From NCBI GenBank assembly GCA_014529385.2, contig CM043944.1:45826268-45890267 (forward strand): a stretch of DNA of 64,000 nucleotides, given 5' to 3'. The DNA is from Adiantum capillus-veneris (lineage: Eukaryota > Streptophyta > Polypodiopsida > Polypodiales > Pteridaceae). The notes below the pieces were generated by a model, which saw only the letters and a list, made by a program, of their open reading frames with translations, ran no database searches and was not told the DNA's origin. The position numbers and the translations under genes are program-made. Shown piece after piece: positions 24,474 through 35,637 of the stretch (its first letter is position 1; the number at the start of each line of letters is the position of its first letter).

Positions 24474-27400
24474 CTACAATCAAAAATAAGTTTACCAATA
24501 TACTTGGAAAAATCAATTCAAGTAGTGGAAGACATAGAATGCTTCAAATTCCTCCATTTTCCATTTGCAACACTTCTTTATAGACAATACGGAAAGTTCT
24601 TCCACTAACTATTGCAGTGGCTTGTTGTTGATTTATTTTATTGTCATCAACCACAACTTTGATAACTCTAAAAGACTTAACATGCAACATTGCAACATAC
24701 AATTGTCAAAAAGATGCCAAATACGATCCCAAAATTCCAAGTATTTATCCTCTATTTACCCTCTACAACCCCTATTTTCTTTGTCCTTAATAATTTTCCC
24801 CTACTAGAGTTCTCCTTGGTAGTCTTCCCTTCATGCTTATGTCAACCTCTTCTTCTTAACCATTTTGTGTATAGAACCCCTCAAAAGTTGTACGAGTAAT
24901 GATCTACTAGCTCTCTTGTTGAAAACTTGACACTCGTTGTGCAAATTAGAAACTCGAGAATCCTGTTTTTCTATCAACTTGTTATAATTATTTCATGAAG
25001 CTAGAAACAAGATTTAAAGGTCATGCTCATGTCTTAGATCAATTATGAGGTGAAGAACATAGCTTAATTTTTAGTTTCAACAAAATTAATACCATATCAC
25101 ATTAGGGTGGTAAGTTTTAAGATGGAACAATTATAAAAATTTAGTGCACTTTTAACAAAATTTTCATAAATTGAATTTAACTTCTCATAAAAATGCAAAA
25201 TTAAGATTTATGCATAGGAAAAACTTATTATAACAAGAATTCGATCTTTGTAACTTAATTCTTAGACCAATTTTTTGTTATAATAAAAAAATCAAAATTT
25301 GAAAATGCTAACAAAGAGAAAAATTTGGTCTTTCAAAGCCTCTTTATTAACATGATGAGGTTATGGAACAAAACTTAAGGTCTATAACGTGTCTATAGAC
25401 CAACATCCATCAACTAAGCATTTTTCAAGGTTTCAAAAACTCACATGCATCTTGTAGTTTAAGCTCATTTGAGAATCTTTATAGTACGTAATTTCTTACA
25501 AAACAACCATTGCCATGAAAAACCAATGAAAGTGTGGTTCCCAATTGTGTGCATATGAGATATTTGTATACAAATAAATGAGACGAATGATCAAATCCAA
25601 AAGTGGACTCTATTTTAAGACTAATCTTTGATACTTAAAAAATAATAATATCAACATGGACAGTTTTTGGGTTATGACATAAATCACCAATTGTGGTTGC
25701 ACAGCCATCATATGGTATCACCTTAAGTAATCGATTGGTAGATCTAATATATATGTCACATAAGACAATGCAAATTTAGAGGAACTAAATGTTTTATGTG
25801 GTCATCAATTGAATTCACAAATACTGCATATTTGATCCACGCGACTTTCTTTATTTAATTCTAGTCATAAATATTTTTTTCCCACATGAGAGTTGCAAAA
25901 TCATCGAGACTATATTCAAGTAGTTACCATGGATTGTTACATGCACCTTACTCATTTTTAGCTTGCTAAAGGCCTTAGTGCACTATGAATGAAGGTAGTG
26001 CAATTTTGGGCTTTCAACACGTGTCCTAGTTTGGGGGGAGTATTTTATTTCCCTCTTTTTCCTTGCCATTAAGGACTTTCACGTAATTAGGAGATGACTC
26101 ACTTCCTAATGTCGTCCACGTGCTGCTGTGCAACCTGCAAGTGTGAAGTTGTGCCAGTGATGGAGAGGGTAGACCTATGCGGGAGAGCGTGTGGTACGCG
26201 GCATGGAGAGGGGAGGCTCGAGAGGGTGTGCAACTGGCTGCCTTCGATGGTGCCTTTTCCACCTGCGAGCGTCCACTACCTAATGTTTGCATAGCGTTCT
26301 GTCTGGAGCAGCGGCCCATGTGTCTGTGCTAGGGAGAGGACGACTTTGAGAAAGCCTTACGCCATCTGCAACTGCATTTATCGGCATCTTCAGCTACTCA
26401 TGTGACCTTCGGCTCATTCACTTCTTGATCTCAGAGCGCAAATGAATTGACACACCAAACTTGCGTTGTGCATTTTGGGCACTGATCAGGTAGAGTGGCA
26501 AATAGATTCCCTTTTGCTACCATGGACAATTTTTAAATACATTAGAAAGGCGGTTTTCGTGAGCGCTGGTGATTCCAAAGGCGACAATGAGATCTTTCAA
26601 ACTGAATGAGGACATAACATGGGTACGTTCTGACTGCAAAGGAAATTGACATAGTTCTCTCGTATTATATCACAGATCAAGCTTGGGTTGAGGGTAGCAC
26701 TTGGGTGGTGTTGAAAGGCTGTGTTGTTTTGGTCCATTGGTGTGTGATGGTTGTCAATTGTTTTAACTATTCAAGCTTGATCACAATATTAAATGGCTAC
26801 TTTACTTGAAAAACTTTGGGTTGAAGAAATCCATGAGAGAAAGGGTTGCAGCATTTCTCCTTTACTTGTGGCATTACAGATTGAGGCATCATTGGATTTC
26901 TTATTGCGAAAAGCACTTTGAGAGGATTGAGGCTGGTTACTGGTTCAAGATTATGTAGTCAATTATTTGATGATCATTATATCATTGAAGTGGAATTGGA
27001 TAATATTCAGATGCATATGATGTCTATGATGGGTTCTCTTGAGTATCACATGTGTCATAAGCCAACACAAAATTGTATGCTTGTTTATACATATCGTTTA
27101 TAATGTGATGGAGATGTTGTACCATTCACCGCACATAGTTCTTACCCAGGTGTATGGCATGCTAAATGTATATGAAGAATCATTCTCATTACAACTCTGA
27201 TGTTTGCAACAAGCTCGTGCAAAGCAACATCGTCAACGGTTCATGTGATCTTTGGCTCATGCATCTTGATCTCAGAGGGCACATCAGTTGACATAGCAAT
27301 CATGCGTATTTTGGGCGCTTGTGAGAGTTGCGATAGCTGCCCTTTGCCACCATGGACCTTTGGAAGGGTGGCAGCTTGCTGGTATGCAAAATAAGTGGAG

Positions 27401-27682
27401 AAATGGATGCAACATGAGCCCAGAGGCATCCCTTGCTATGTAGGATTTACCCTTATGTCACCAGCAACACAACCTGCATCTCAATGTAGAACCTAAGAAC
27501 ATCTTCTCTTGGAGGCAAGACCATTCCATAACATGCTTAGCAGATTTTGGGTTGGCCTTGCCAGTGCAAGGAGCTACTCAAGCTGGCTATAAGTCGAGCT
27601 CAACAATGCTTGAGCCCAATAATGTTTGACCATGTGCGTACATATGGTTTTGTTATGTTGATCTTATAAGGGTACACCGAAG
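24474..27682. other. Anonymous AT-rich intergenic DNA
   Basis: No gene supported. A diverged direct repeat occurs at about 26399-26530 and 27240-27370 (catgtgaYcttYggctcat, cttgatctcagag, attttgggc, accatgga in the same order). It may be a decayed dispersed element. Confidence 0.45.
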
Positions 27683-28086
27683 CAAAATGTGCATAGGACG
27701 TTAGAACTAAGCCAAATTGCCCCCCAAAGGTTAGGGGCTCGAAGCGAGATTGGGCAATGAGGTAAGCCATCCCTCCTGAGGATGCTTATTAAGTGAAAGG
27801 GTAAAAGTCACTTTTAGTCACAAAAGTGACTGCCCTTTCGTTGAAATGCACTTCGACCCTTTGGTTTAGGATGTTATAACTAAGTCAAACCGTCCCCCAA
27901 AGGTTAGGGGTTCGAAGCGGACCAACCATAAAACGGGTCAGCGAGGCAGCCATCCCTCCTGGAAATGCTTAGTACGTGGAAGGGTGAAAGTCACAAAAGT
28001 GACTGCCATCTCGCCAAAACGCACTTTGACCATTAGGTTTAGGACATTAGAACTAAGTCAAACCACCCCCCAAAATGTGCATAGGA
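27683..28086. repeat. 173-base tandem repeat with a tRNA-like B box
   Basis: Units start at 27695, 27868 and 28041 (aggaYRttaKaactaagYcaaa), exactly 173 bases apart; the third copy is partial. Copy two holds GGTTCGAAGC at 27909-27918, close to the RNA polymerase III B box of tRNAs and tRNA-derived SINEs; in copy one the site is ggctcgaagc. The array is bracketed by the same 16-base word (caaaatgtgcatagga) at 27683-27698 and 28071-28086. A SINE-derived tandem array is possible, not proven. Confidence 0.55.
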
Positions 28087-28770
28087 GTCAATCTTGAGCA
28101 AAGCCCCTTCTACCTACTAAAGGTGTTCTCCACTTTCTTGGACCCTTCTAATAACAAATTTATAGAAAATTTCACCTTCATAAGACAATAAAAAAAGTCC
28201 TAAGAGGGGCAGATGGGCGCTAAATCCTACTGCAGTTGTGCTTGCTTTCATTTATAGTGATAATGAACAACATGTAAGTAGCTTTGCAAGGTGACTCTTT
28301 CATCCTTCTTAAAATGTCTTCTATTTCAGGGCCTTGGTGCATATTTTGCATTGTAGCTTTCTGCCCTAGCTATTGCATTGGCAAGCCAAAACATGTCACA
28401 ACAACTTTGCACACAATACAGAAATCAATGATCAGCATTGTGCAAGTGGGTAATAGGGTGTCTTCTTACACTAACAAATACAAGTGAAAGTGGTATACCT
28501 GTAGCCAAACAAATTTGACTAGAACACTCCCTTTAGCAAGCCATCATGAACCATCACCTTGTTTTCTTAGACTAGGTTACGAGTTTTAGTGAAACATCAA
28601 TTGCTATTTTGCGTAGGCGTTATTCATGAATACAACCACTATTGATGTTGTGTACAAAAGTGAGGGATTATAATTTTCATGAGTACTTTGCCTATTATTT
28701 TATAAGTTTGCAAAATAATTTCTTGAGATATTTTCTAAATTTCATGTACTATTTTATTTAATTTTGTGAA
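28087..28770. other. Anonymous intergenic DNA
   Basis: Nothing recognisable beyond short open frames. Confidence 0.5.
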
Positions 28771-28809
28771 AAAAAGGACACTAAAGTGTCCTTTTTGGTA
28801 CTAAACTAG
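28771..28809 (+). other. Perfect 12-base hairpin followed by CTAG
   Basis: AAAAAGGACACT, two bases, then AGTGTCCTTTTT make a perfect stem at 28771-28796. CTAG follows at 28806-28809 and then T. A hairpin about ten bases before CTRR is the 3' end layout of Helitrons, but the stem is less GC-rich than usual and no 5' end or Rep/helicase was found. Confidence 0.25.
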
Positions 28810-29210
28810 TGTTAATCTCCCTACATCTAGGGCTCAAAAAAGGCAAGTTCACTTTATCCAAAACTTGTTCATATCAAAAAATGGCCGCCTATAACACATT
28901 CGACAAAGGAAATCGATGGATTCCAATCACTATAACCAAAGGTAGATGGATTCTTATGCAACAGAGTAGAAGGAAGAAACTATCCTCTAAGAATCCATTA
29001 TTGTCTTGCTAGAAGGGAAGAGTGAAAGATTTTAGACAAGGGACTAGTTAGAAGAGCATTAAGGATCCAAAGAACTGCAATCTTCCTATGCATAAACCAA
29101 ACTGTAAGTGTAACTATCTTTGAATGTTAGTGAATTTCTTGCACAGACAAATGTTAATTATTATTGAGGATAACTATATTGTGAATTGTTATTGCACAAA
29201 AAATTGTTAA

Positions 29211-30150
29211 TTGTTAACTGCTCGCATAGACTTATATCCCTCCAATATAGAGGAGTGGCAACTTGTGGAGCATGTCATTGACATCTTATATGTCTTTCAT
29301 GCGTCTATTGGTGAAGAGCTTTACAAAGGAAGAACCAAGGGATCTCTTGCTAAAAATAGCGTTTTTTTAATGATCATTCTTATATTCCTCCAAGAGATAT
29401 CAAAATCAGATAATCTTGGTTTCACAAGTGGAGATTGGCCACTTGCAAGCTCCATGATAAGCGAGAGCTATAGGTGTAAACTCTTCAATGAAATCCAAAG
29501 ATGCTTGAAGTTGAATATTGCAAGCAAACAAAGCAAAATAATACTTTTTATGCCAATAGATGTATTTGTGGAATTTTTCTCAAATACTGAAGTCAGAGCT
29601 TTCAGAACAATATTCTCAGTCAACAAATGCTTAGGCAATGTAAAAATTATCAAGTTTGTGGATCAGGGATGGAACACAAAAACACTCAATGGAGTCACAT
29701 GCAATGTCCAACCCGACTCCGTTGCTTGAAAATAGATGATCTCCACCCAGAATTTCATCTTGACCTTCTCTTACACTAGATAGCATTATGTTGGTGGGAA
29801 ACTCACTCCCCTTGATCAAGACATGGAGAATTTTGGTGACAGTTCAATCCAAGGTATAGATATTTGGCTCAATAATGACCACCTAGAAATCCTTAAGATA
29901 AGGTCATTGCATACACTTCTACAAGTGAGAAGAAGCCTACAAAATGAAGACATCAAACTTTGCCTCATTCATGTTTCAATCAAATGGAAGAAAGGTAAAT
30001 AAATGTCTTGCATAATTTCTTAAAGCTAAGTATATAAACTTCTTTTGCATAATTCTTAGAGCTAGGTCTACTCATTATTTTTCTTGTTCCTTGTAGGTCC
30101 CAAGAAGGAACGAGAAGAAAGTCACTTGCAAAGATGTGCCAGGTGGTGTT
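29211..30150 (+). pseudogene. Decayed spliced coding remnant, possibly hAT-transposase-like
   Basis: An open frame of 172 codons starts at 29211. Its opening (EEWQLVEHVIDILYVFHASI) loosely resembles the helical region of hAT transposases, but no RNase H-like Asp or dimerisation signature is visible. After its stop, further coding-like sequence at 29820-29995 ends at a good donor (AAGAAAG then gtaaat). An acceptor (ttccttgtag) follows at about 30098. The assignment is weak; it may be any broken gene. Confidence 0.3.
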
Positions 30151-30309
30151 TTGACATTGATACCGTGTGACTTTGAGGTTTTCTCCACATAGACATATTG
30201 TAAATCTCGTATCTCTGACTATGAATGCAAAGATGTGTCAGGTAGTGTTTTGACATTGATACCATGCTGAATTTGAGGTTTTCTCCATATAGATCTCTGA
30301 CCATGAATG
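30127..30309. repeat. Tandem duplication with a 99-base period
   Basis: tgcaaagatgtgYcaggtRg begins at 30127 and again at 30226, each followed by gttttgacattgatacc and gaggttttctcc. Confidence 0.75.
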
Positions 30310-30754
30310 AGATATGGAGTTTTGCCACTCTTGGATTCTGGTGCTTTGAAATTTTGTGCCTCAAAAGATATTTTAAATTGGAATGAGTTTTTAATTCTGT
30401 AACCTCAGATGTTGGCATGGATTTTCATGACATTCATTTGTGTTTGATTTTTTTCCAAGCTAAAGTTGCTCCCTATTTAGAGCCCTGCTAACCTACCAAT
30501 AGTGTTGGAATCTTGTACTTATGTGAATCATATTGCCCTGTCTTCTCTTTCTTTGGTTCCTCTTGATTAGCCCTTGGCTCCTCTTAATTAGTTGTTAACC
30601 CATGATGCCATTATTATCCTTTTTTCATATTTTTAGTCATGGGTCAGGCTTGTCGGTCCCGTAGATAAGGATTGTAAACCTTGTTTTTGTTCATTCTCGA
30701 ATGTGTGGTGATTGCTCTGGCTCTCCTCCTCTTTTGTGATATCTCTTGGCTGTG
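30310..30754. other. Anonymous DNA with an LTR-like segment
   Basis: From about 30594, TGTTAACCCATGATG and later ggcttgtcggtcc (near 30653) resemble, in order, the arms of the palindrome at 51597-51833. This suggests a related, diverged LTR fragment. No gene is seen. Confidence 0.3.
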
Positions 30755-31465
30755 TGTAACATTTAATGTCCTAGTAACTTGTGTGTAGCAAAAAATAGCA
30801 TAGACATAGTGAGCATTTCATTAGAATAGATTCCTAATGAGCATAGCAAGAGTGCTTGGATGGACAGAGCAACAAAAAGCATAACACCTAGTTAGATAGG
30901 CATGAACAATACTTCAAAAGAGAGAGAAATTAAGCTATTGACAACAGTTGAGGACCGAATTTACATGGAGCCGGTCCCCCCTCCAAAAGGCTTTGTATTA
31001 TAGGTTTCCCCCATCAAGGGAGACATTTTACATTACAATACTTTGTGTTCCTTCAATAACTTGATGGTGCAATGAAGATGGAAACTTCAAGCACCATGCA
31101 CACACTTATAAAACACAACATCAATTCCCTCACGGTCTCAGACCCAAGGCCTCACACATCTTCGAAGATGGTGAGAGCTAGCGGGGTATGAGAGTAGATT
31201 GAGAGGAAGAAGGAGTAGTCTTATGAGAAAGAAGTATATCTCCTCACATAATCATTCATAAAAGCTTAGCATAGCTTAGTAATTAGCATGGTAGAGGATA
31301 TGAGCATGCATTGAAGCTTGTCTCTTGGTTGGATTTGCATATCAAAGCCAAGAGTTGTGGGTGTAGGCCTCCCTTCTCACAAGCTTGGAGTAGGTGATGA
31401 GCTTTCCATTAAAGCTTGAGAAGGAGAGAGAGAGAGAGAGAGTCTTCTTGCTTCACATATGAGAT

Positions 31466-31542
<77 letters not shown>

Positions 31543-31721
31543 TAATGCCTTGCCAAAATCAGTCCCCTCTCTCTCTTGGTCGACCCCTCTTGCATATTTC
31601 TCTTGTTGGCACCCCATTGAACCCTGCAAAGCTTAGGCAATGATAATTGAGAAGCATAAGTGATAGCCTTGTGACATGTGTCCCCATTTCCCCTTTTGTG
31701 AGAGCTTTAGGTAATTAAATT
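30755..31721 (-). repeat. 3' LTR of Ty3/gypsy copy B1, with its U3 start deleted
   Basis: It matches the complete LTR at 35638-37188 over about 35638-36516 at high identity and ends on the same LTR terminus (TGTAAC on the plus strand). About 670 bases of U3 plus the polypurine tract are missing at 31721, where the sequence jumps into the internal region. It contains GA (31424-31441) and GT (31470-31541) runs. Confidence 0.8.
31470..31541. repeat. (GT)n microsatellite inside the B1 LTR
   Basis: About 36 GT units. The same position of the second LTR (about 36340) holds only a few units, so the run expanded in this copy alone. Confidence 0.95.
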
Positions 31722-33350
31722 CTAGCGAGTAGAGGATCCCTATCTTACCCTACGACATCATTCCAGAATGGATGACTAATCCATTTGGCGCTTGAGAGCC
31801 TATGGCTGCCGCAAGCATGTCTGCGCATTAGTCCTATCAATCTTCCATAGCAGAGTGACAAGCTCTACTTGGTGTTTGGAAGACGTTGTCTCCACAATTT
31901 TGATTCTAAGCATGCATACTACTTAACATTTGTGCACAATAAAGAAAAAGAGAGTCTTATAAGACAAAAACTTTGTTCATTTTAAACATTTGTACATTTG
32001 CTTACTCTAGGGAAGCATTGTAAGCCTTGACAAGGTTTAGGTTATCCTTTAATTGTATGCCTTGCATCCATCTAGCATCTTCAAAAGGATAATTCTTAAA
32101 CTTAATAAGATACCGTTGGATAGTCTTACCGCCTCTTAATACCTTGTCTTCATGTCGGAGAATGGACTCGGACTGTGGCACCTCTTCTTGGTCCTCGATC
32201 TCCTGTGAGTCTTCAATAGTTGGTTCTTGAGGCGGCTCTCCTTTGTAAGGCTTTAGTAGGCTCACATGAAAAGTATTGTGTATGAGCCAATGGCCCAGGG
32301 GCAACTTGAGTTGGTAGGCCATCTCATTGATTGGTCAAAGAATCTAGAAGGGACCATAGTACCTTTTTGCTAACTTAGCATACTACTTTTGGTGTCCCGT
32401 AGGATTCTTGCCCGTGGTGTGCCTTAATTGAGCCTTGGGAAATTTAAGCAAGACCCAATCATTTTCTTTAAAGGCTTGGGCTTTTCTATGCTTATCAGCA
32501 GCAACCTCTTGCCTTTGTTGTGACATAGAGATAGCATCCTTAATCTTTTGGAAAGATTCTTGTAGGTCTCAGCTATACTCATCTGCAGCGAAGATCTTCC
32601 CGTGTACCTTAAGTAGCAGGGGACTTTTTGATCTACCCTCAATTACCTCGAAAGGTGCTTTTCCCATGGAAGTATGTACAGTGTTATTGTAGGCATACTC
32701 CACTAAGGGTAAGCACTTCTCCCATTGGCACCTTTGATCTACTTCCGTTACGTAGGCTTTTCGTAACCAAGAATTTTTAGGTTAGCTATTTCACTTTGGC
32801 CATCTGTTTGCGGCGGGTGGTAGACCGAAGAGAAGTTTAGCCTTGTCCCTAAAATCTCAAAGAGACCCTTCTAGAAATTACTGGTCATTCTAGGATCTCT
32901 ATCCGACACTATGGACATTGGCAAGCCATGGTACTTGAAGATTTGTCATATGAAGAGGCCATTTGATGGGCTTTGATAGTCTTTTTGATAGGTATAAAAT
33001 GAGCATGTTTGCTGAACGTGTCTATTATCATCCATATTCCTGTATTCCCATGCATAGGCTTAGGCAATCCAAAGGTAAAATCCATGGATATGCTCTCCCA
33101 TGGTGAATTAGGGATTGGCAAAGGTTGAAGCAACCCAGGTTGCTTCCCTGTATCAAACTTCATCTTTTGACATACCACACATTTAGAAACATACTCTTGT
33201 ATGTTTGCTTCCATGGCAGGCCAACATAAATATGTTTCAATCCCTTTAGGGTAGACTGAATCCCTCTATGCCCCGCATAAGGAGGAGCATGATATTCATA
33301 CATTACTTTCTCACGTAGTGAGTTAGTAACGCATAGTCTATCTTTCGTAG
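31722..33350 (-). pseudogene. Copy B1: integrase and chromodomain (broken)
   Basis: Minus-strand pieces carry the integrase His2-Cys2 finger and core (SKCVVCQKMKFDTGKQPG, SMDFTFGLP; frame 33214-32909). After several frameshifts, 32322-32002 gives the C-terminal part NTFHVSLLKPYKGEPP, then LRHEDKVLRGGK and LIKFKNYPFEDARW, a chromodomain. Stops and shifts between 32330 and 32900 break the frame. It is nearly identical to B2 and related to C. Confidence 0.85.
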
Positions 33351-34250
33351 GCTATGGCGTGCCCTTCTTGGAGCAAAACAACTCCAAGGCAATCACCACA
33401 AGCGTCACATTGGACCTCAAATGGCTTTGAGAGACCCAAAATGTAAGCACAAGTTGAGAGATAAGATTTTCTTTAAGATTTTTGAAAGCATTGTTCTCCT
33501 TGGTAGACCATGTATACCTAGCGTTTTTCTTTGTTAGGTCATGTAGTGGTCCTGCTATTAGTGAGAGTTTTTCTATGAAGCGTCTATAGTATGCACACAT
33601 ACCTATAAAGCTTCTTAGTTCATGAAGATTCCTAGGATTAGGCCATGCTTTTATTACCTCTAGCTTTGATGGATCCATTTGGATGCCATCTTGTGAGATA
33701 ATGTGACCTAAATATTGAATCTCTTGTAAGAAAAACTCACTTTTCTTTCAATTAATGTAAAGTTTATTCTATCTTAAGACTTGAAATATTACATGAAGGT
33801 GTTGCTTGTGTTCGTCTAGTGAATTAGAGTAGATGATAATGTCATCAAAGAACACTCTAGTAAAGGTTCAATGAGGCCTGAATAGCTTCTCCATCAAGGG
33901 ATTGAATGTGGCTGGTGGATTGGTCAAGCCAAAAGGCATGATAAGGTATTCGTAAAGACCAAACATAGTGCAAAATGCGGTCTTTACAATGTCTTGATTA
34001 ACTATCCTTATTTGATGGTAGCCACTTTTTAGGTGAATCCTACTGAAGTAGGTCGACCCTTGTAGCTTATCAAATAGGTCTTCTACCCATGGAACGGGAA
34101 ACCTATTCTTGATAGTGATCCTATTTAGTGCTCTACAGTGCCGTCTTTCTTTTGCACTAATAACACGGGTGAGCAAAATGGAGATGAGCTAGGCCTAACC
34201 ATGCCCTTCTCAACTAACTCATGCACTTGCCGCATAATCTCCTCTTGTTG
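33351..34250 (-). pseudogene. Copy B1: reverse transcriptase, RNase H deleted
   Basis: Frame 34176-33868 holds LDK-type fingers and palm (LKSGYHQIRI, MPFGLTNPPATF). Frame 33678-33352 holds the connection (SFIGMCAYYRRFIEK). The next bases jump from the start of RNase H (LQEGHAIAYE on the minus strand) to the integrase word RLCVTN, skipping about 430 bases present in copy C at 55420-55857. A 20-base loss near 34135 also removes the conserved VDYRALN strand. Confidence 0.85.
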
Positions 34251-35239
34251 AGCTTGAAAAGCTCTATAAGGAGGTTTATTAGGCGGTGAACTTCCTGGAA
34301 GAAATTCAATTGCATGGTCATCATTGCCTTGTTTAGGAGGTAGTTGTTGTCAATAAAGACATCTTGAAATCCCTTGAGAAAATTGGATAACTCTAATTCT
34401 TTGTGATTAATTATATTTTCTTTTGCTAAAGCATTAGGTTCATTTTGAGAATCTTTAACAAAAATCATGTACACGGAAATAGAGCTTCTTTATTGACTGA
34501 TTGAAAGCTTGCGTATGTACAATGGGTATGGTGTTACCCATCTCCTTAGCATCGATGTACACATCTTTTTCCCTGAACCTAAAGTAGATTTTCCTTTTAG
34601 GGAATTTAACATTGACAGCCATGCGCTCAAACCATGGTGCCCCTAGGATTACATCCTCGTGCTTGAGAAGAGAGATAAAGAAGTCCTCTTTGTCCAAATA
34701 GGGTTGGATATGGAGCCTCAATTTCTCGATTAAGGGAGTGATTGAAGCTTCTTGCCCCTTAAAGCACCATCAGTGGGTAGGACATCTCCCATCTCATAGG
34801 CCTGGATTCCGAGCTTGGTGGCCAACTGTGTGGATATGAAATTGTGAGTAGAACCAGGGTTTCTTTCTGGTTCTTTTGGTGGGGGCTCTTGAGTTCTCCT
34901 TTGGGAAGGAGATGCGTCATCAAGAAGTAAATTTTTGAGCCCTTCGTATGGATCCTCTTCTTCTTCCCGAATCGGAGAGAGGCCTCTTTTGGAAGTCTCA
35001 CAAGGAGACTTCCTAGATACTCTCTCATCATGGTGGGAAGTTTGGAGAATCCCATGAGCACGAAGATGCCATTGCACTTCAATTTGGAGGGATGGATTGC
35101 CCATTGCTTGTTGAAGCCTAGAAACAAGGTAGTTAACAAGCATAGGGCATCATTAGTAGCTTGCTCATTTGCAAAATCAAAGCTATCAACATTAATTTCA
35201 CTCTCTTTACTATTGTCAGCCATTCTAACAATTGTTTAG
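34251..35239 (-). pseudogene. Copy B1: gag start fused to protease
   Basis: The ATG at 35223 opens gag (MADNSKESEINVDS). After about 110 codons the gag N-terminus runs directly into PGSTHNFISTQLATKLGI, the retropepsin active-site region. The capsid domain and zinc knuckle, present in copy C, are therefore deleted. The catalytic Asp appears as Asn-Pro. The second protease strand (VILGAPWFERM) lies at about 34650. Confidence 0.8.
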
Positions 35240-35637
35240 GTGTACTTTGGAACTTCAAGCCCTAGTTGATGCTCCTCTTTACCCCTTTATAAAAGCACTC
35301 AAGCTCCTGTACCCGTGGCTTGAATATCATTAATTGCAAGGCGTAGAAGAGAGGGTCTTTCAACACCAAAACAGTACCGGCTCCTATCAAACTTCTAATA
35401 GCTCAATGGTGGTTAAGCCGTAGGAAATAAGCCATAGGCAAGCCCCGTAGGACTCCACCATTAAGACCATAGCTCTCAACGGTGATGCCCCGTTATCTGC
35501 GAAGGCAGACACACTGCAAGGTTGAAAAATCCTTATTCTACTTACTCAATTGCAATTAATAATACCAACCATTTATAGCTAGCTTGAGGACCTCCTTTCT
35601 TGAGCAAGAAATGAGAAACTTTGTGCTATGATACCAA
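35240..35637 (-). other. Copy B1 leader with primer binding site
   Basis: Between gag and the LTR. On the minus strand TGGTATCATAGC (35636-35625) matches 11 of 12 bases of the plant initiator-Met tRNA primer site and lies one base from the LTR end at 35638. Confidence 0.8.

Noticed and set aside
26026-26319. GC-rich frame with a possible gene start
   Set aside because: Frames are open on both strands over the same bases and no domain or splice context is seen.
31377-31643. His-Thr and Val-Cys repeat open frames on both strands
   Set aside because: They are products of the (GT)n run inside an LTR.
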